This document shows, piece by piece, positions 1-8,178 of a DNA stretch of 64,000 nt. The first letter of the stretch is position 1. Each line of letters opens with the position of its first letter. The translations under genes were made by a program, and so were the position numbers. The notes below the pieces were generated by a model. It was not told the DNA's origin. It ran no database searches and saw only the letters and a program-made list of their open reading frames with translations. This DNA is from JAOAPY01 sp041492185 (lineage in GTDB: Bacteria > Acidobacteriota > Blastocatellia > Pyrinomonadales > Pyrinomonadaceae): positions 1-64,000 of the forward strand of contig JBGPWL010000009.1 of NCBI GenBank assembly GCA_041492185.1. Reading direction: 5' to 3'.

Positions 1-52
1 GCGTGTCTTGCGCACGCACGATCCACCGTTTGGGAATCATTCGGTTCTCGCT

Positions 53-388
53 CTATTCGGCAAACCATCCATCTTCGTCGAGTAGCTTAACACCGATTCG
101 TCGCCGGCCATCCAGTTGATCGATCCACGCGCCGTTAACTTCAGCATCAAGCGGTCGTCCAAAAGGAGGAGTCAATCGCACCACGGAGCCGACGGCCACT
201 TCCGGCTCGAGCGCAATCGTCGCTCCAGCGCGGCTAATCTTAACGGCTTGCGCGTCAACGTGAAAGGGTTTGCCGGCAATAGTTTTCCCCTCAACCTTCA
301 GCGCAAACTCGACCGGAACGCGGGGGCTGCGCGGTCGCTGCGAAGGCACAGTCGTCCCGCGCGAGTGCTGATCATGCATTGCTTTCAC
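53..388 (-). CDS. PilZ-domain protein, small
   Basis: This 111-residue protein is essentially one PilZ domain, the usual receptor fold for cyclic di-GMP. It shows an Arg-rich entry segment (RPRSPRVPVEF, about residues 18-28), a central ISRAGATIAL strand matching the S-x-x-G part of the PilZ signature, and a closing RRRIGVKLL strand. The Asp or Asn that normally precedes Ser in the second motif is Lys here, so ligand binding may be weakened or lost. There is no signal peptide or membrane segment, so it should be cytosolic. It stands alone downstream of uppP on the same strand. An HD-GYP phosphodiesterase at 15.4-17.3 kb would belong to the same signalling economy. The family is fairly secure; the ligand is inferred. 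Confidence 0.75.
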   Translation of the reverse strand: MKAMHDQHSRGTTVPSQRPRSPRVPVEFALKVEGKTIAGKPFHVDAQAVKISRAGATIALEPEVAVGSVVRLTPPFGRPLDAEVNGAWIDQLDGRRRIGVKLLDEDGWFAE

Positions 389-508
389 CGCCTATTATTT
401 AAATCGCAACCCGGCTGGGGCCCGAGGTCGGGGAGGAGAAGGGGCAATTACAGTTTACCTAATTTCGAGGATTATTGTTAGTTTTTTCTTCGGCGCACTC
501 AAACCCGG

Positions 509-1396
509 CTATTTCACTGCCGCTGACAATCGTCCACTAAATAATGCGACGAGGATCGCACTGCCGATGATCAACCGGTATGCGATGAAAACCCCGGTTG
601 AGTGGCTTCGCAGGTATCGCAGCAGGAACCAGATCGAAGCGTAGCCGACGATGCCGGAAACAATCGTTGCGACTGCGAGCGAGCCGTAATTTCCCGCCGG
701 CAGCTTATTAATCGCTTCTCTCAGCTCGAGCAGACCACTCGCCAATATTGCGGGCATCGACAACAAGAACGAGAAGCGCGCGGCGGTCTCGCGCATTTCG
801 CCGGCAAACAATCCGGCCATGATCGTCGAACCAGAACGAGACGCCCCCGGAATGAGCGCGAGACACTGGGCGAAGCCAACCGCGAGCGCATCGCCAACGC
901 CGAGATCCGCCATGGATCGGTTTCGCTTGCCGACCATTTCCGCAATCGTCAGAAAAATCGCGACCACGATCATCATCGTCGCGATGACCCAAAGGTTCTT
1001 CGTAAATGTTCCTTCGATCTGCTTTTTGAAGAGCAGGCCCACGACAGCAACAGGTACGGACCCGATGATCACCAGCCAGCCTAACATTGCTTCCTGTGAC
1101 AGCCTGGGACCGCGGACATCCCTGCCCGCAGGTTTGATCATAGCCAGATGATCCCGGACGAACCCTTCGGTGATGTTTGCGATGTCGCGCGCGAAATAGA
1201 TTAGCACCGCCAACAGTGTGCCAAGCTGAACGACGGCGATCGTCGCGGTAGTTTGCTGCGCCCGCAGCACAGCGTCAACGCCGTCGTAAAGCCCAAGAAC
1301 GCGACTCGCAAAAACGAGATGCGCCGTGGAACTAACCGGAATGAATTCTGTCAGCCCCTGGACGATGCCGAGGATGATAGCCTGGAAAAGTGTCAT
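509..1396 (-). CDS. uppP: Undecaprenyl-diphosphatase UppP (BacA)
   Basis: Integral membrane enzyme that dephosphorylates undecaprenyl diphosphate to recycle the lipid carrier for peptidoglycan and other surface polymers. At 295 residues it has the usual length. Both signature motifs are present: the N-terminal QGLTEFIPVSSTAHL (about residues 13-27, with the Glu and Ser-Ser cluster) and PGASRSGST (about residues 183-191, with the catalytic Arg). Many hydrophobic helices fill the rest. The ATG start gives the canonical N-terminus MTLFQAIILG. The gene is followed by the PilZ gene and preceded by a simple-repeat spacer. UppP overproduction gives bacitracin resistance in other bacteria. Confidence 0.97.
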   Translation of the reverse strand: MTLFQAIILGIVQGLTEFIPVSSTAHLVFASRVLGLYDGVDAVLRAQQTTATIAVVQLGTLLAVLIYFARDIANITEGFVRDHLAMIKPAGRDVRGPRLSQEAMLGWLVIIGSVPVAVVGLLFKKQIEGTFTKNLWVIATMMIVVAIFLTIAEMVGKRNRSMADLGVGDALAVGFAQCLALIPGASRSGSTIMAGLFAGEMRETAARFSFLLSMPAILASGLLELREAINKLPAGNYGSLAVATIVSGIVGYASIWFLLRYLRSHSTGVFIAYRLIIGSAILVALFSGRLSAAVK

Positions 1397-1421
1397 GAGA
1401 TTCTAGCTGTTAGCGTCGTGG

Positions 1422-1480
1422 TTTTTGATCTTTGATCTTTGATCTTCGATTTTTGATTTTTGATTTTTGATTTTTGATTT
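1422..1480. repeat. Simple tandem repeat of a TTTGATC / TTTTGAT heptamer
   Basis: A run of about eight degenerate 7-base units, first TTTGATC-like and then TTTTGAT-like, lies just upstream of uppP. Near 1540-1570 AAGATCAAAGA-type sequence appears in the opposite sense, so the spacer could fold back on itself. Related runs occur at 44757-44855 and 52038-52080. No function is apparent. Confidence 0.8.
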
Positions 1481-1574
1481 CGCTCTTCGTTTCCGCGCAC
1501 CGAGGGCTTGGATCAAACCCTTCAGGCAGGATTACAGATGCCAAGACCAAAGATCAAAGACCTAAGATCGTTTT

Positions 1575-2342
1575 TCATTCTCGAAACGAATTCCTTTTTG
1601 AAATCAGATCGTAAACTGAGTTTGGCATGATCATCCCAAAACGAACGAGGCTGGCCAATTGCCACGGAAAGGCGTAACTCTTACGCCGGTTCTCAACCGC
1701 CCAAAGGATTTTTGTCACCGCATCGTCCAGTTCCAGCAACCACGGCATATCGGCTTGCCTGCCCTCGGTCAGCGGCGTCTTGATGAAGCCGGGATGAATA
1801 ATCGTCACGTCGATCTTTCGGCGACGCAGATCCAGCCGCAAACTTTCAAAGAACACCGATACCGCGGCCTTACTCGCGCAATAGGCCGCCGATTTCGGCA
1901 GCCCTCGATACGCCGCGAGACTAGAGATCGCCACGAGATGACCGCTGCCGCGCGCAACCATCTCAGGCACCACCGCCGCGACGCAATTTGCGGAGCCGAT
2001 CGCGTTTACTTCAATCACTTCCGCGTAGTCGCTTGCTTTCAATTCAGCCGGGTCACCGCTGCCGCCAATTCCGGCGCTCGCGATCAGCATATCGATTTGT
2101 CCAAACTCCGCGCGCAAACGTTCCGCCGCCGCGTGCACTGCCTCGGCGTCCTGAACCCTGGCCGGCAGGGCCAACGCTTTCGCACCGAGCGCCTCAATTT
2201 CGCTAACAACCTCGTCAAGAACCTCTTTGCGTCTGGCAACAAGTCCCAGCCGCGCGCCCCGCTTCGCGAGAGCGACGGCCAACGCGCGCCCAATTCCCGA
2301 AGACGCGCCGGTGATCATTACGACTTTGTTTTGCCAGTCCAT
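1575..2342 (-). CDS. SDR-family NAD(P)-dependent oxidoreductase
   Basis: Classical short-chain dehydrogenase/reductase of 255 residues. It has the nucleotide-binding TGASSGIG loop (about residues 11-18), an NAG-like segment replaced by SAGIGG near residue 90, a catalytic Ser in AISSLAA, and the YCASK active-site motif (Tyr and Lys). The C-terminus (WQLASLVRFGMIMPNSVYDL) is hydrophobic and may associate with membrane, as in the long-chain-type SDRs of the YqjQ/DltE group. The arginines after the glycine loop (ARR) suggest NADP(H) preference. The substrate cannot be told from sequence. A palindromic repeat element separates it from the upstream ACT-domain gene on the same strand. Confidence 0.9.
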   Translation of the reverse strand: MDWQNKVVMITGASSGIGRALAVALAKRGARLGLVARRKEVLDEVVSEIEALGAKALALPARVQDAEAVHAAAERLRAEFGQIDMLIASAGIGGSGDPAELKASDYAEVIEVNAIGSANCVAAVVPEMVARGSGHLVAISSLAAYRGLPKSAAYCASKAAVSVFFESLRLDLRRRKIDVTIIHPGFIKTPLTEGRQADMPWLLELDDAVTKILWAVENRRKSYAFPWQLASLVRFGMIMPNSVYDLISKRNSFRE

Positions 2343-2366
2343 TGGTTCTTCTAACGACTCGAATTC

Positions 2367-2606
2367 AGAGCCGTCTTCAGACGGCTTGCCCGTGGGTTAT
2401 AGCCCAGCGCTTTGAGTGCTGGGTAACGCAGGCAGCTAATGGTTAGCGCGCTCTTAGCGTGCTTTCAATCAAACTGCTTTAGCATCTCGCTAAAGCCTCG
2501 AAGAGAAAGCCCGTTGAAACGGGCTACAGAACTCATTTCGCCACTTGACCCAGCGCTACAAGCGCTGGTCTAGCCCTAACGGGCAAGCCGCGTGAACGCG
2601 GCTAAG
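2367..2606. repeat. Large imperfect palindrome made of several hairpins
   Basis: The spacer between two minus-strand genes is almost entirely a nested palindrome. Individual hairpins include AGCCGTC/GACGGCT near 2369-2386, CCCAGCGC/GTGCTGGG near 2403-2423, AGCCCGTT/AACGGGCT near 2507-2525, CCAGCGCT/AGCGCTGG near 2550-2568 and AGCCGCGT/ACGCGGCT near 2587-2604. The left and right halves are reverse complements of one another with small differences, so the whole unit can fold as one long arm. It has the same architecture as the element at 43102-43266. Confidence 0.8.
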
Positions 2607-2631
2607 ACTTTCAGGCACTCCTGCGACGAAA

Positions 2632-3087
2632 TTAACAAAGCTCCCCAACATGCTCGCCAAGCACACGCAGTGCCTTTCCGAGATCGTCTTGTTTGATTAG
2701 CAAATGATCGCGCGAAAATGACGAAAGGGCGCCAACAGAAATGCCCGCCACCGCAAGAATCTCAGTCACTCGCGCGAAATAACCGATCGTGCTCCACGGC
2801 AGCTCGATATCTAAAGTCACTAACCGATAATCAGTCTCGACCTTCGCATCGCGCACCGCGTGACGAATGCGACGCCAGTCTTCTTCCTCGATCACCAGCG
2901 TCACTTCATGCGCGTCGCGCAGGATCATGAACGGCGCATCGGCGCGCGGGCTCAGTTCCGGATTCTCAAGCAAACGCTGCCAGTCCTGATGCCGCAAACC
3001 GACAACGACATAAGTCGCGGGTGCAACACGCACGCGCGTCTCCCGCAGCAGATCGGAGGGATTCTTCGCGCGAGCAAGGTTCGACAT
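2632..3087 (-). CDS. ACT-domain protein (CASTOR-like)
   Basis: A 151-residue cytosolic protein resembling the bacterial CASTOR/ACT family (COG3603 type), in which two ACT-like halves bind an amino acid or other small ligand. The second half is most recognisable: LDIELPWSTIGYFARVTEILAVAG, then ISVGALSSFSRDHLLIKQDDLGKALRVL, ending near the C-terminus. The first half (YVVVGLRHQDWQ to VTLVIEEEDW) would be the degenerate partner domain. There is no catalytic domain, so a regulatory or ligand-sensing role is likely, but the ligand is unknown. It lies downstream of RNase J on the same strand, across a pyrimidine-rich simple repeat. Confidence 0.75.
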   Translation of the reverse strand: MSNLARAKNPSDLLRETRVRVAPATYVVVGLRHQDWQRLLENPELSPRADAPFMILRDAHEVTLVIEEEDWRRIRHAVRDAKVETDYRLVTLDIELPWSTIGYFARVTEILAVAGISVGALSSFSRDHLLIKQDDLGKALRVLGEHVGELC

Positions 3088-3098
3088 TAATCATCCAA

Positions 3099-3179
3099 TG
3101 TTCTTTGTTCTTTGTTCTTTGCTCTTGCTCTTGCTCTTTGCTCTTGCTCTTTGCCCTTCGCCCTTCGCCCTTTGCTCGC
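3099..3179. repeat. Polypyrimidine simple repeat (TTCTTTG / CTCTTGC units)
   Basis: About 80 bases of degenerate 6-7 base units (TTCTTTG, CTCTTGC, CCCTTCG) fill the 97-base spacer between the RNase J stop and the ACT-domain gene. On the coding (minus) strand this is a purine run of GAAAGAA / GCAAGAG type, which could mimic repeated Shine-Dalgarno sequences. It probably arose by slippage. Confidence 0.8.
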
Positions 3180-3184
3180 ACGGA

Positions 3185-4846
3185 TCAGACTTGCAGCACC
3201 ACCGGCATGATTACTGGGCGGCCGCCGGTTCGTTTCTGAATGAATCGTTTCAACTCTACACGGATGTGTTCTTTCAGCAGACTCTCGTCTTCGAGCATCT
3301 CGCGCGAAGCGCCTGTCACCGCAGCCGTGATAATTCGTTGGGCGTCTTTCACAAAACCATTTGCCGCGTCGAACCCGCGCACGCCGCGCGCGACGATCTC
3401 CGGCGGCGACTGCAGCTCGCCGGTCTTCGCGTTAACCGTAACGATAAAAGTGACCATGCCATCGAAGGCCATCTGCTTGCGCTCGCGCACCGTCTCGCGG
3501 TCAATTTCTTCAAAGCCGCTTTCGTCAATGAACGTGCGCCCAATCTCTCTTTTGTTCACGACTGCGGCGCGCTCGCCATCGAGTTCCAGCACGTCACCAT
3601 TTTCGATCAGCACGATGTTCTCTTCCGCGTAGCCGAGATGGTTTTTGACGAACTCTTTGTGGCGAAACAGCATGCGATACTCACCGTGAATGGGCACGAC
3701 GAACTTTGGCCGCACGGCTTCAGTCATGATGCGAATGTCTTCCTGCGACGCGTGGCCGCTGACATGAACCAACCGCCGTTTTTCTTCAATGATGTTCGCG
3801 CCGCGCTTGTAGATGAAACCGATCATGCGCGAGATGGTGCGTTCATTTCCGGGAATGATGCGCGCGGAAAGCACTACCGTGTCGCCCTCTTCAATTGTCA
3901 ACCCTTTGTAACTTTGCGTGGCCATCTGCGAAAGCGCCGCGCGCGACTCCCCTTGCGAGCCGGTAACGAGAAACACAAGCTCGTTGTCGCGCATCTGTTT
4001 CGTTTGATTGAGCGAGACCATCAAGCCGTCCGGAATATCCAGATAACCGAGCCGATCGGCAATCTCAACGTTCTTCTGCATCGAGCGTCCGAGCACGCAG
4101 ACTTTGCGATTGAACTGCTGGGCGATATCGAGAACAATCTGGATGCGGTGAATCGACGAAGCAAACGCGGCCACGATGATGCGTCCGGGCGCTTCGGCGA
4201 AAATCTCTTCAAAGGCCGGAATCACCGCGCGCTCTGAAGGCGTGCGACCGGGAACAGTAGCGTTGGTCGAATCGGAAAGCAGCGCGAGCACGCCTTCCTG
4301 GCCGTAGCGTCGGAACGATCTCAAATCGATCGGCTCGCCAATCACCGGCGTCTCATCAACTTTGTAATCGCCCGTGTGAATGATCGTGCCAACGGGCGTC
4401 TTGATCGCCAACGAAAAACAATCAACCAGTGAATGCGACACGCGAATAAACTCGACGCTGAACGAGCCAAGCTCCACGACATCGCGCGGCTCGACTCGAT
4501 GGAGCAAAGTATCGCCGAGCAATTCGTGCTCTTCGAGTTTGCTCTCCGCCAAACCCGCAGTGAAATGCGAACAGTAAACCGGAACGTTGAACTTCTTCAG
4601 GAGATAGGGCAGTGCGCCCAGGTGGTCTTCGTGACCGTGCGTGAGAATGATCGCGATTATGTGCTCGCGAAACTCTTCGAGGAATTCGAAGTTGGGAATC
4701 GAAACATCGACGCCGTACGCGCTCTCTTCTGGAAAACCCATACCCGCGTCGAGAATCAACATCTCGTCGCCATAGCGCACGGCCATGCAGTTCATCCCAA
4801 ACTCACCGATGCCGCCAAGCGGGATGATCTCTAAAACATTACTCAC
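3185..4846 (-). CDS. rnj: Ribonuclease J
   Basis: Metallo-beta-lactamase/beta-CASP nuclease of 553 residues with 5'-to-3' exonuclease and endonuclease activity in mRNA turnover and rRNA maturation. The Zn-binding HGHEDH motif sits at residues 70-75, followed by GALPYLL. Further family motifs are HTGDYKVDETP, SDSTNATVPG, the beta-CASP segment with VTGSQGE, and HVSGHASQEDI. The C-terminal domain includes FIQKRTGGRPVIMPVV. The length matches the family norm. The start codon is GTG, giving the classic MSNVLEIIPLGGIGEFGMNC. No RNase E gene is visible here, so RNase J may be a main mRNA-decay enzyme in this organism (inference). Confidence 0.97.
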   Translation of the reverse strand: MSNVLEIIPLGGIGEFGMNCMAVRYGDEMLILDAGMGFPEESAYGVDVSIPNFEFLEEFREHIIAIILTHGHEDHLGALPYLLKKFNVPVYCSHFTAGLAESKLEEHELLGDTLLHRVEPRDVVELGSFSVEFIRVSHSLVDCFSLAIKTPVGTIIHTGDYKVDETPVIGEPIDLRSFRRYGQEGVLALLSDSTNATVPGRTPSERAVIPAFEEIFAEAPGRIIVAAFASSIHRIQIVLDIAQQFNRKVCVLGRSMQKNVEIADRLGYLDIPDGLMVSLNQTKQMRDNELVFLVTGSQGESRAALSQMATQSYKGLTIEEGDTVVLSARIIPGNERTISRMIGFIYKRGANIIEEKRRLVHVSGHASQEDIRIMTEAVRPKFVVPIHGEYRMLFRHKEFVKNHLGYAEENIVLIENGDVLELDGERAAVVNKREIGRTFIDESGFEEIDRETVRERKQMAFDGMVTFIVTVNAKTGELQSPPEIVARGVRGFDAANGFVKDAQRIITAAVTGASREMLEDESLLKEHIRVELKRFIQKRTGGRPVIMPVVLQV

Positions 4847-5007
4847 TTTTCGTGTTTACTCTACTCTCCAGAACGACCTCGTGACGTGCGCGTTACGCAA
4901 CGAATACGGGCAGTGTTGGCCAGAGAGTATAGCATACGCTAAAGGTAATCCCTCGACAGCAAAGCCCGGATAAATGCTGATTGAACGTCTGGCTGGTCTG
5001 CCGCCCG

Positions 5008-7227
5008 TCACTCGATCGAAAACTTGACGCGTTGCATCGCGCTCGCCTTCGTCACTGCATCGGTAGCTGTGACCAGCAATGCGTAGCGTCCGGAAGGAAG
5101 CGTTCGCAGTAAGAGTTCGGCCGCGTAAGGCAGGCGCGCGAGATCGTCAAGACCTTCGGTGCCCACTTTCACTAACGGTCCGGTGAAGACTGCCTTGTCG
5201 TCTCGCATCAGGCGCATCTGAATCGTCACTTCGGGCGCGGTCTTTCCCTGACCGGGAGCGGCGTTGTAGATGTACGTCATAAAGCGCAGGCGTGAATCGC
5301 GGGTGAAGCGATGGCTAATACTAAGCGGTACCCTTTGCTCCGAAGTTGATTTCGTGCCCGCCGATTCCGGCGCTCTGTCTCCGATCAGGAGACTGCTGAG
5401 CGCGATACGCCGCGCACTCAGATCGGGAACGAGAATCCATTGGGCCGCGCTGCCGGTAACTCCGCTCATCTGGTCGCGCGCGGCGACGCGCACCTGATAG
5501 AGGCCGGGCTTGATCTTGATCTGAGTTATCTGCGACACGGACTTCGCCGCAGCCGAATCGCGCGGGAGTTTCTCTCTGAAAGTCCAAACCGATTTTCCTT
5601 CGTCGTTGAGCACGATGCCGACGAGATCAATTGGTCCCGGTTGTCCCACCGCCTCAGTGGAAATTTCTGACGCGACCATGATCTGTTCGCCCTCGTTCGG
5701 CGCGTCGAGAAAACTGACACTAACGGATGTCGGCAGATCGGCCACGGGGTAAGGCGCAGACAAAACTTCTCGAATCTTTTCTTCGGCAGCCTGCGGTTTG
5801 TTTGCCTGCTGACTATCATTAGGCAAAGGCCTTACTGCGGCATCCGTCGCGGATGATTTGGCCGGGGACACATATCCCTTCTGCACGCGCACCGTCAATT
5901 CCGGATGGTTCTTGATCGTGATTTGGATTTGTCGAAAAGTATCGGAACGTTGTTCCGCGGTCTCCGGACGCCACGCGATCAAATAGTACTCAGACGTTTC
6001 ATCGACGGCTTGCTTAATTCCGCCTTCCATCGAATTCGAGTTGAAAAGCGCACGCCCTCCCGTATCGACGGCGAGCGTGTAGAGCGGCGCCTGTGTTGCC
6101 GTGTCCTCGCCGAGTCCTGATTGTCCCGGCGGGCTCATGTCCGGCCCAAACCTCACCGGCGCACGGGAATCCGGAGCGGCCGTTCCCAGACCGCTGGCCT
6201 GGATCGAGTAGATGATCGCCCCTGCGCGCATCGCCGCACTGGTGATGTCGTGAAGTTTTTGCTGCTCACCGGCGATTTGACTGTTCATCAAAAAACCGTC
6301 TGAGAAAAGGACTATAAGTTTGCTGCCCGGGAGTTGCGTCGTAGAAGCCATTAGGTATTCGAGCGCCTTGAGGCTGGCCGCACTAACCGCCGAGTATTGG
6401 GTCAAGGTATTCCTGGCGCGAGACCGGATACTAAGCTCAGCTTGCCGGCGAACTGTCTCGCTGAACATCTGCTTCGTCGCGGCCTGGTTCTTATTGCCGG
6501 GCATATCCGGCATCTGTTGCTGCATACTGAGACCGCCATCTCTTATCAACATCTCGACGAAAGATGAAATCACTCTGGAATCATTCGCCTCGATGGCCAT
6601 CGCCTGATAGGGAGACATCGGCGGGCGATTTTCATCCGGATTGAAGAACTGACGATACTTGAGTCTCTCGACGGCAATGCGCAAAACGTCTTTGTTGTCA
6701 GTCAACTGTTGGAGGAATCCGAGTTGGCCGCTAGCGGTGGTCACGATCGCGCGATCGTTTTGTCCCATCGAGTTTTCAATAAAATCCAGAAGGGCCTTGC
6801 GAAGGCGATTGACGCTATCACTGGAGAGGTGCAAATCATCGATGAAGAAAAACACAGTGCGCCCGTACGTTGTCCCACTCGACTTCGGCTCGGCTGTTGT
6901 TAGTGAGCCTTTGCGCGCGGCCTGGTACTTACGCTCCTCATTGGCGCTGCCGGCCGTAACGCGCTCAAAGAATGAAATCGCTTGCGGACGTCCGTCGATG
7001 CGTAACTCAAATTGCTCGCGCTGCAAGGCATCAACAAAGTGCCCCTGCTTATCAAACACCATCACCGGCGACTGCACGAGTTCGGTGTTGATGCGGACCA
7101 CAGAATCATCCTGCTTGGGAGTCTCGGCCGGTTTTTGCGCGCGCGTAATCGTGCCCCAGCCGAAAAGCAAACAGACGGTGATGGCGATGCTTGAAATACG
7201 AATGGGTCTGGTGACAAACAGAGACAT
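5008..7227 (-). CDS. Secreted VWFA-related acidobacterial-type protein
   Basis: A 739-residue exported protein of the VWFA-related type that is highly expanded in Acidobacteriota. It has an N-terminal signal sequence (about residues 1-31, ending ITRAQ), an early beta region (VVRINTELVQSPVMVFDKQGHFV), then a von Willebrand factor A-like domain starting at TVFFFIDDLHLSSDS. There the metal-binding DxSxS motif is degenerate (DDLHLS). SKLIVLFSDGFLMN follows as the usual later strand. The C-terminal third is beta-rich and unassigned. I chose the ATG at 7227 rather than an upstream TTG because GAGGTGGAG lies about seven bases before it. Its role is unknown; family members are thought to be surface or periplasmic adhesion or assembly proteins. 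Confidence 0.85.
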   Translation of the reverse strand: MSLFVTRPIRISSIAITVCLLFGWGTITRAQKPAETPKQDDSVVRINTELVQSPVMVFDKQGHFVDALQREQFELRIDGRPQAISFFERVTAGSANEERKYQAARKGSLTTAEPKSSGTTYGRTVFFFIDDLHLSSDSVNRLRKALLDFIENSMGQNDRAIVTTASGQLGFLQQLTDNKDVLRIAVERLKYRQFFNPDENRPPMSPYQAMAIEANDSRVISSFVEMLIRDGGLSMQQQMPDMPGNKNQAATKQMFSETVRRQAELSIRSRARNTLTQYSAVSAASLKALEYLMASTTQLPGSKLIVLFSDGFLMNSQIAGEQQKLHDITSAAMRAGAIIYSIQASGLGTAAPDSRAPVRFGPDMSPPGQSGLGEDTATQAPLYTLAVDTGGRALFNSNSMEGGIKQAVDETSEYYLIAWRPETAEQRSDTFRQIQITIKNHPELTVRVQKGYVSPAKSSATDAAVRPLPNDSQQANKPQAAEEKIREVLSAPYPVADLPTSVSVSFLDAPNEGEQIMVASEISTEAVGQPGPIDLVGIVLNDEGKSVWTFREKLPRDSAAAKSVSQITQIKIKPGLYQVRVAARDQMSGVTGSAAQWILVPDLSARRIALSSLLIGDRAPESAGTKSTSEQRVPLSISHRFTRDSRLRFMTYIYNAAPGQGKTAPEVTIQMRLMRDDKAVFTGPLVKVGTEGLDDLARLPYAAELLLRTLPSGRYALLVTATDAVTKASAMQRVKFSIE

Positions 7228-7553
7228 GGTACTGCTCCACCTCAAGTAACGATCTACCGGTTCATTGCGCTAAGGCGATCGAAGCTAAGTCAATCTGCTT
7301 CAGGGAGAGGCTGTATTTTACCCTGTCGTCGAAGCATTTGCTATGCGGCAAACATGCTGAAATGGAATGCGGTAATGTCCTGGCTCCAACTTCTTTGCGG
7401 CTTAAGTAATGTCTTAGCGCCCTTGCGTGAAACTGCAACCTTCTAAAACAACGGTTTCGCGCAAAGACGCGAAGTTAAGACCTGAGGCGCAAAGATGAAG
7501 TTAAGACGTTGGCAAACTCCCTTCAAGTCGGATAATCTCAGACTGAGAGAAAC
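7228..7553. other. Divergent intergenic region with an inverted repeat
   Basis: This spacer separates the VWFA gene (leftward) from the GNAT gene (rightward) and should hold both promoters; no convincing -35/-10 pair stands out. Its right half (7389-7508) is an imperfect inverted repeat built on GCGCAAAGACGCGAAGTTAAG and its complement (CTTAAG, CTTAGCGCCCTTGCG). It belongs to the same CGCAAAG-rich family as the element at 27203-27304. Confidence 0.6.
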
Positions 7554-8024
7554 ATGCCAGACCTGCTTGTCAATCTTCTGAAACTGCCGCCGCTGGATCT
7601 AACGCTCGACCAGATGTCGCGCGCGCAGATTACGATTCGCCGCGCGCAGCCGTTTGAGATTTCGCGCGTGCGTGAGTTTGTCGAAAAGAATTTTTCTATC
7701 TCATGGGCCGATGAAATTTCAGTAGGCTTCGCCAACAAACCAGTCACGGTTTACATCGCCATAAACGAAAAAGAGATCGTCGGCTTCGCGGCGTATGAAT
7801 GCACACGCAGAAGTTTCTTTGGTCCCGCTGGCGTCGTTGAGAGTGCGCAGGGGCGCGGCATTGGGAAGGCGCTGTTGCTTTCGTGTCTCCGGGATCTGCG
7901 CGAGATGGGCTATGTCTATGGCATCATCGGACATGCCGGGCCGATTGAGTTTTATCAAAAGACCGTCGGCGCGATCGTAATTACCGACAGCGATCCAGGG
8001 ATTTATACTGATCTCTTGAGGTAA
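7554..8024 (+). CDS. GNAT-family N-acetyltransferase
   Basis: A 156-residue acetyltransferase of the GCN5-related fold that transfers acetyl from acetyl-CoA to an unidentified amine. The acetyl-CoA loop is clear: GVVESAQGRGIGKALLLSCLRDLREMG (about residues 93-119, Q/R-x-x-G-x-G/A motif). It follows the central strand EIVGFAAYECTRRSFF and precedes YVYGIIGHAGPIEFYQKTVGA, the motif-B region containing the usual Tyr. The first 25 residues are probably a non-conserved leader. A second start at the internal Met in QMSRAQITIRRA is possible, although a GAGAGA purine run precedes the first ATG. It is followed at once by a palindromic repeat and then a P450 gene on the same strand. Confidence 0.88.
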   Translation: MPDLLVNLLKLPPLDLTLDQMSRAQITIRRAQPFEISRVREFVEKNFSISWADEISVGFANKPVTVYIAINEKEIVGFAAYECTRRSFFGPAGVVESAQGRGIGKALLLSCLRDLREMGYVYGIIGHAGPIEFYQKTVGAIVITDSDPGIYTDLLR

Positions 8025-8031
8025 TCGAGTC

Positions 8032-8163
8032 CCGCTAGGGACGAAATATTTATAGAATGCGAATTGTCTTTTCCGTAAGCGCCGTGAGAGCGAAACTTGT
8101 TTCGCTCTCACGGCGCAGGCTCTGGTTTTTTACACACCTCTATAAATATTCCGCTCCTATCGG
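8032..8163. repeat. Palindromic element with AAATATTTATAG ends and perfect internal hairpin
   Basis: Outer arms 8032-8055 and 8140-8163 are reverse complements with only a few mismatches (core CTATAAATATT and a GGGACG/CGCTCC tip). Between them, 8081-8114 is a perfect palindrome, GCCGTGAGAGCGAAAC followed by its exact complement, giving a very stable hairpin. The element fills the spacer between the GNAT stop and the P450 start. A second copy of the same design lies at 39801-39972. Confidence 0.9.
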
Positions 8164-8178
8164 AGCTGAAGACCTGTA

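Noticed and set aside
2367..2606. CRISPR-like array.
   Set aside because: The repeated units are hairpins of different sequence arranged as a mirror, not direct repeats with constant length and unique spacers.
3098..4237. A 379-codon plus-strand open frame opposite RNase J.
   Set aside because: It lies fully antisense to a gene with perfect RNase J motifs, starts in a simple repeat, and has a His/Arg-rich composition typical of shadow frames.
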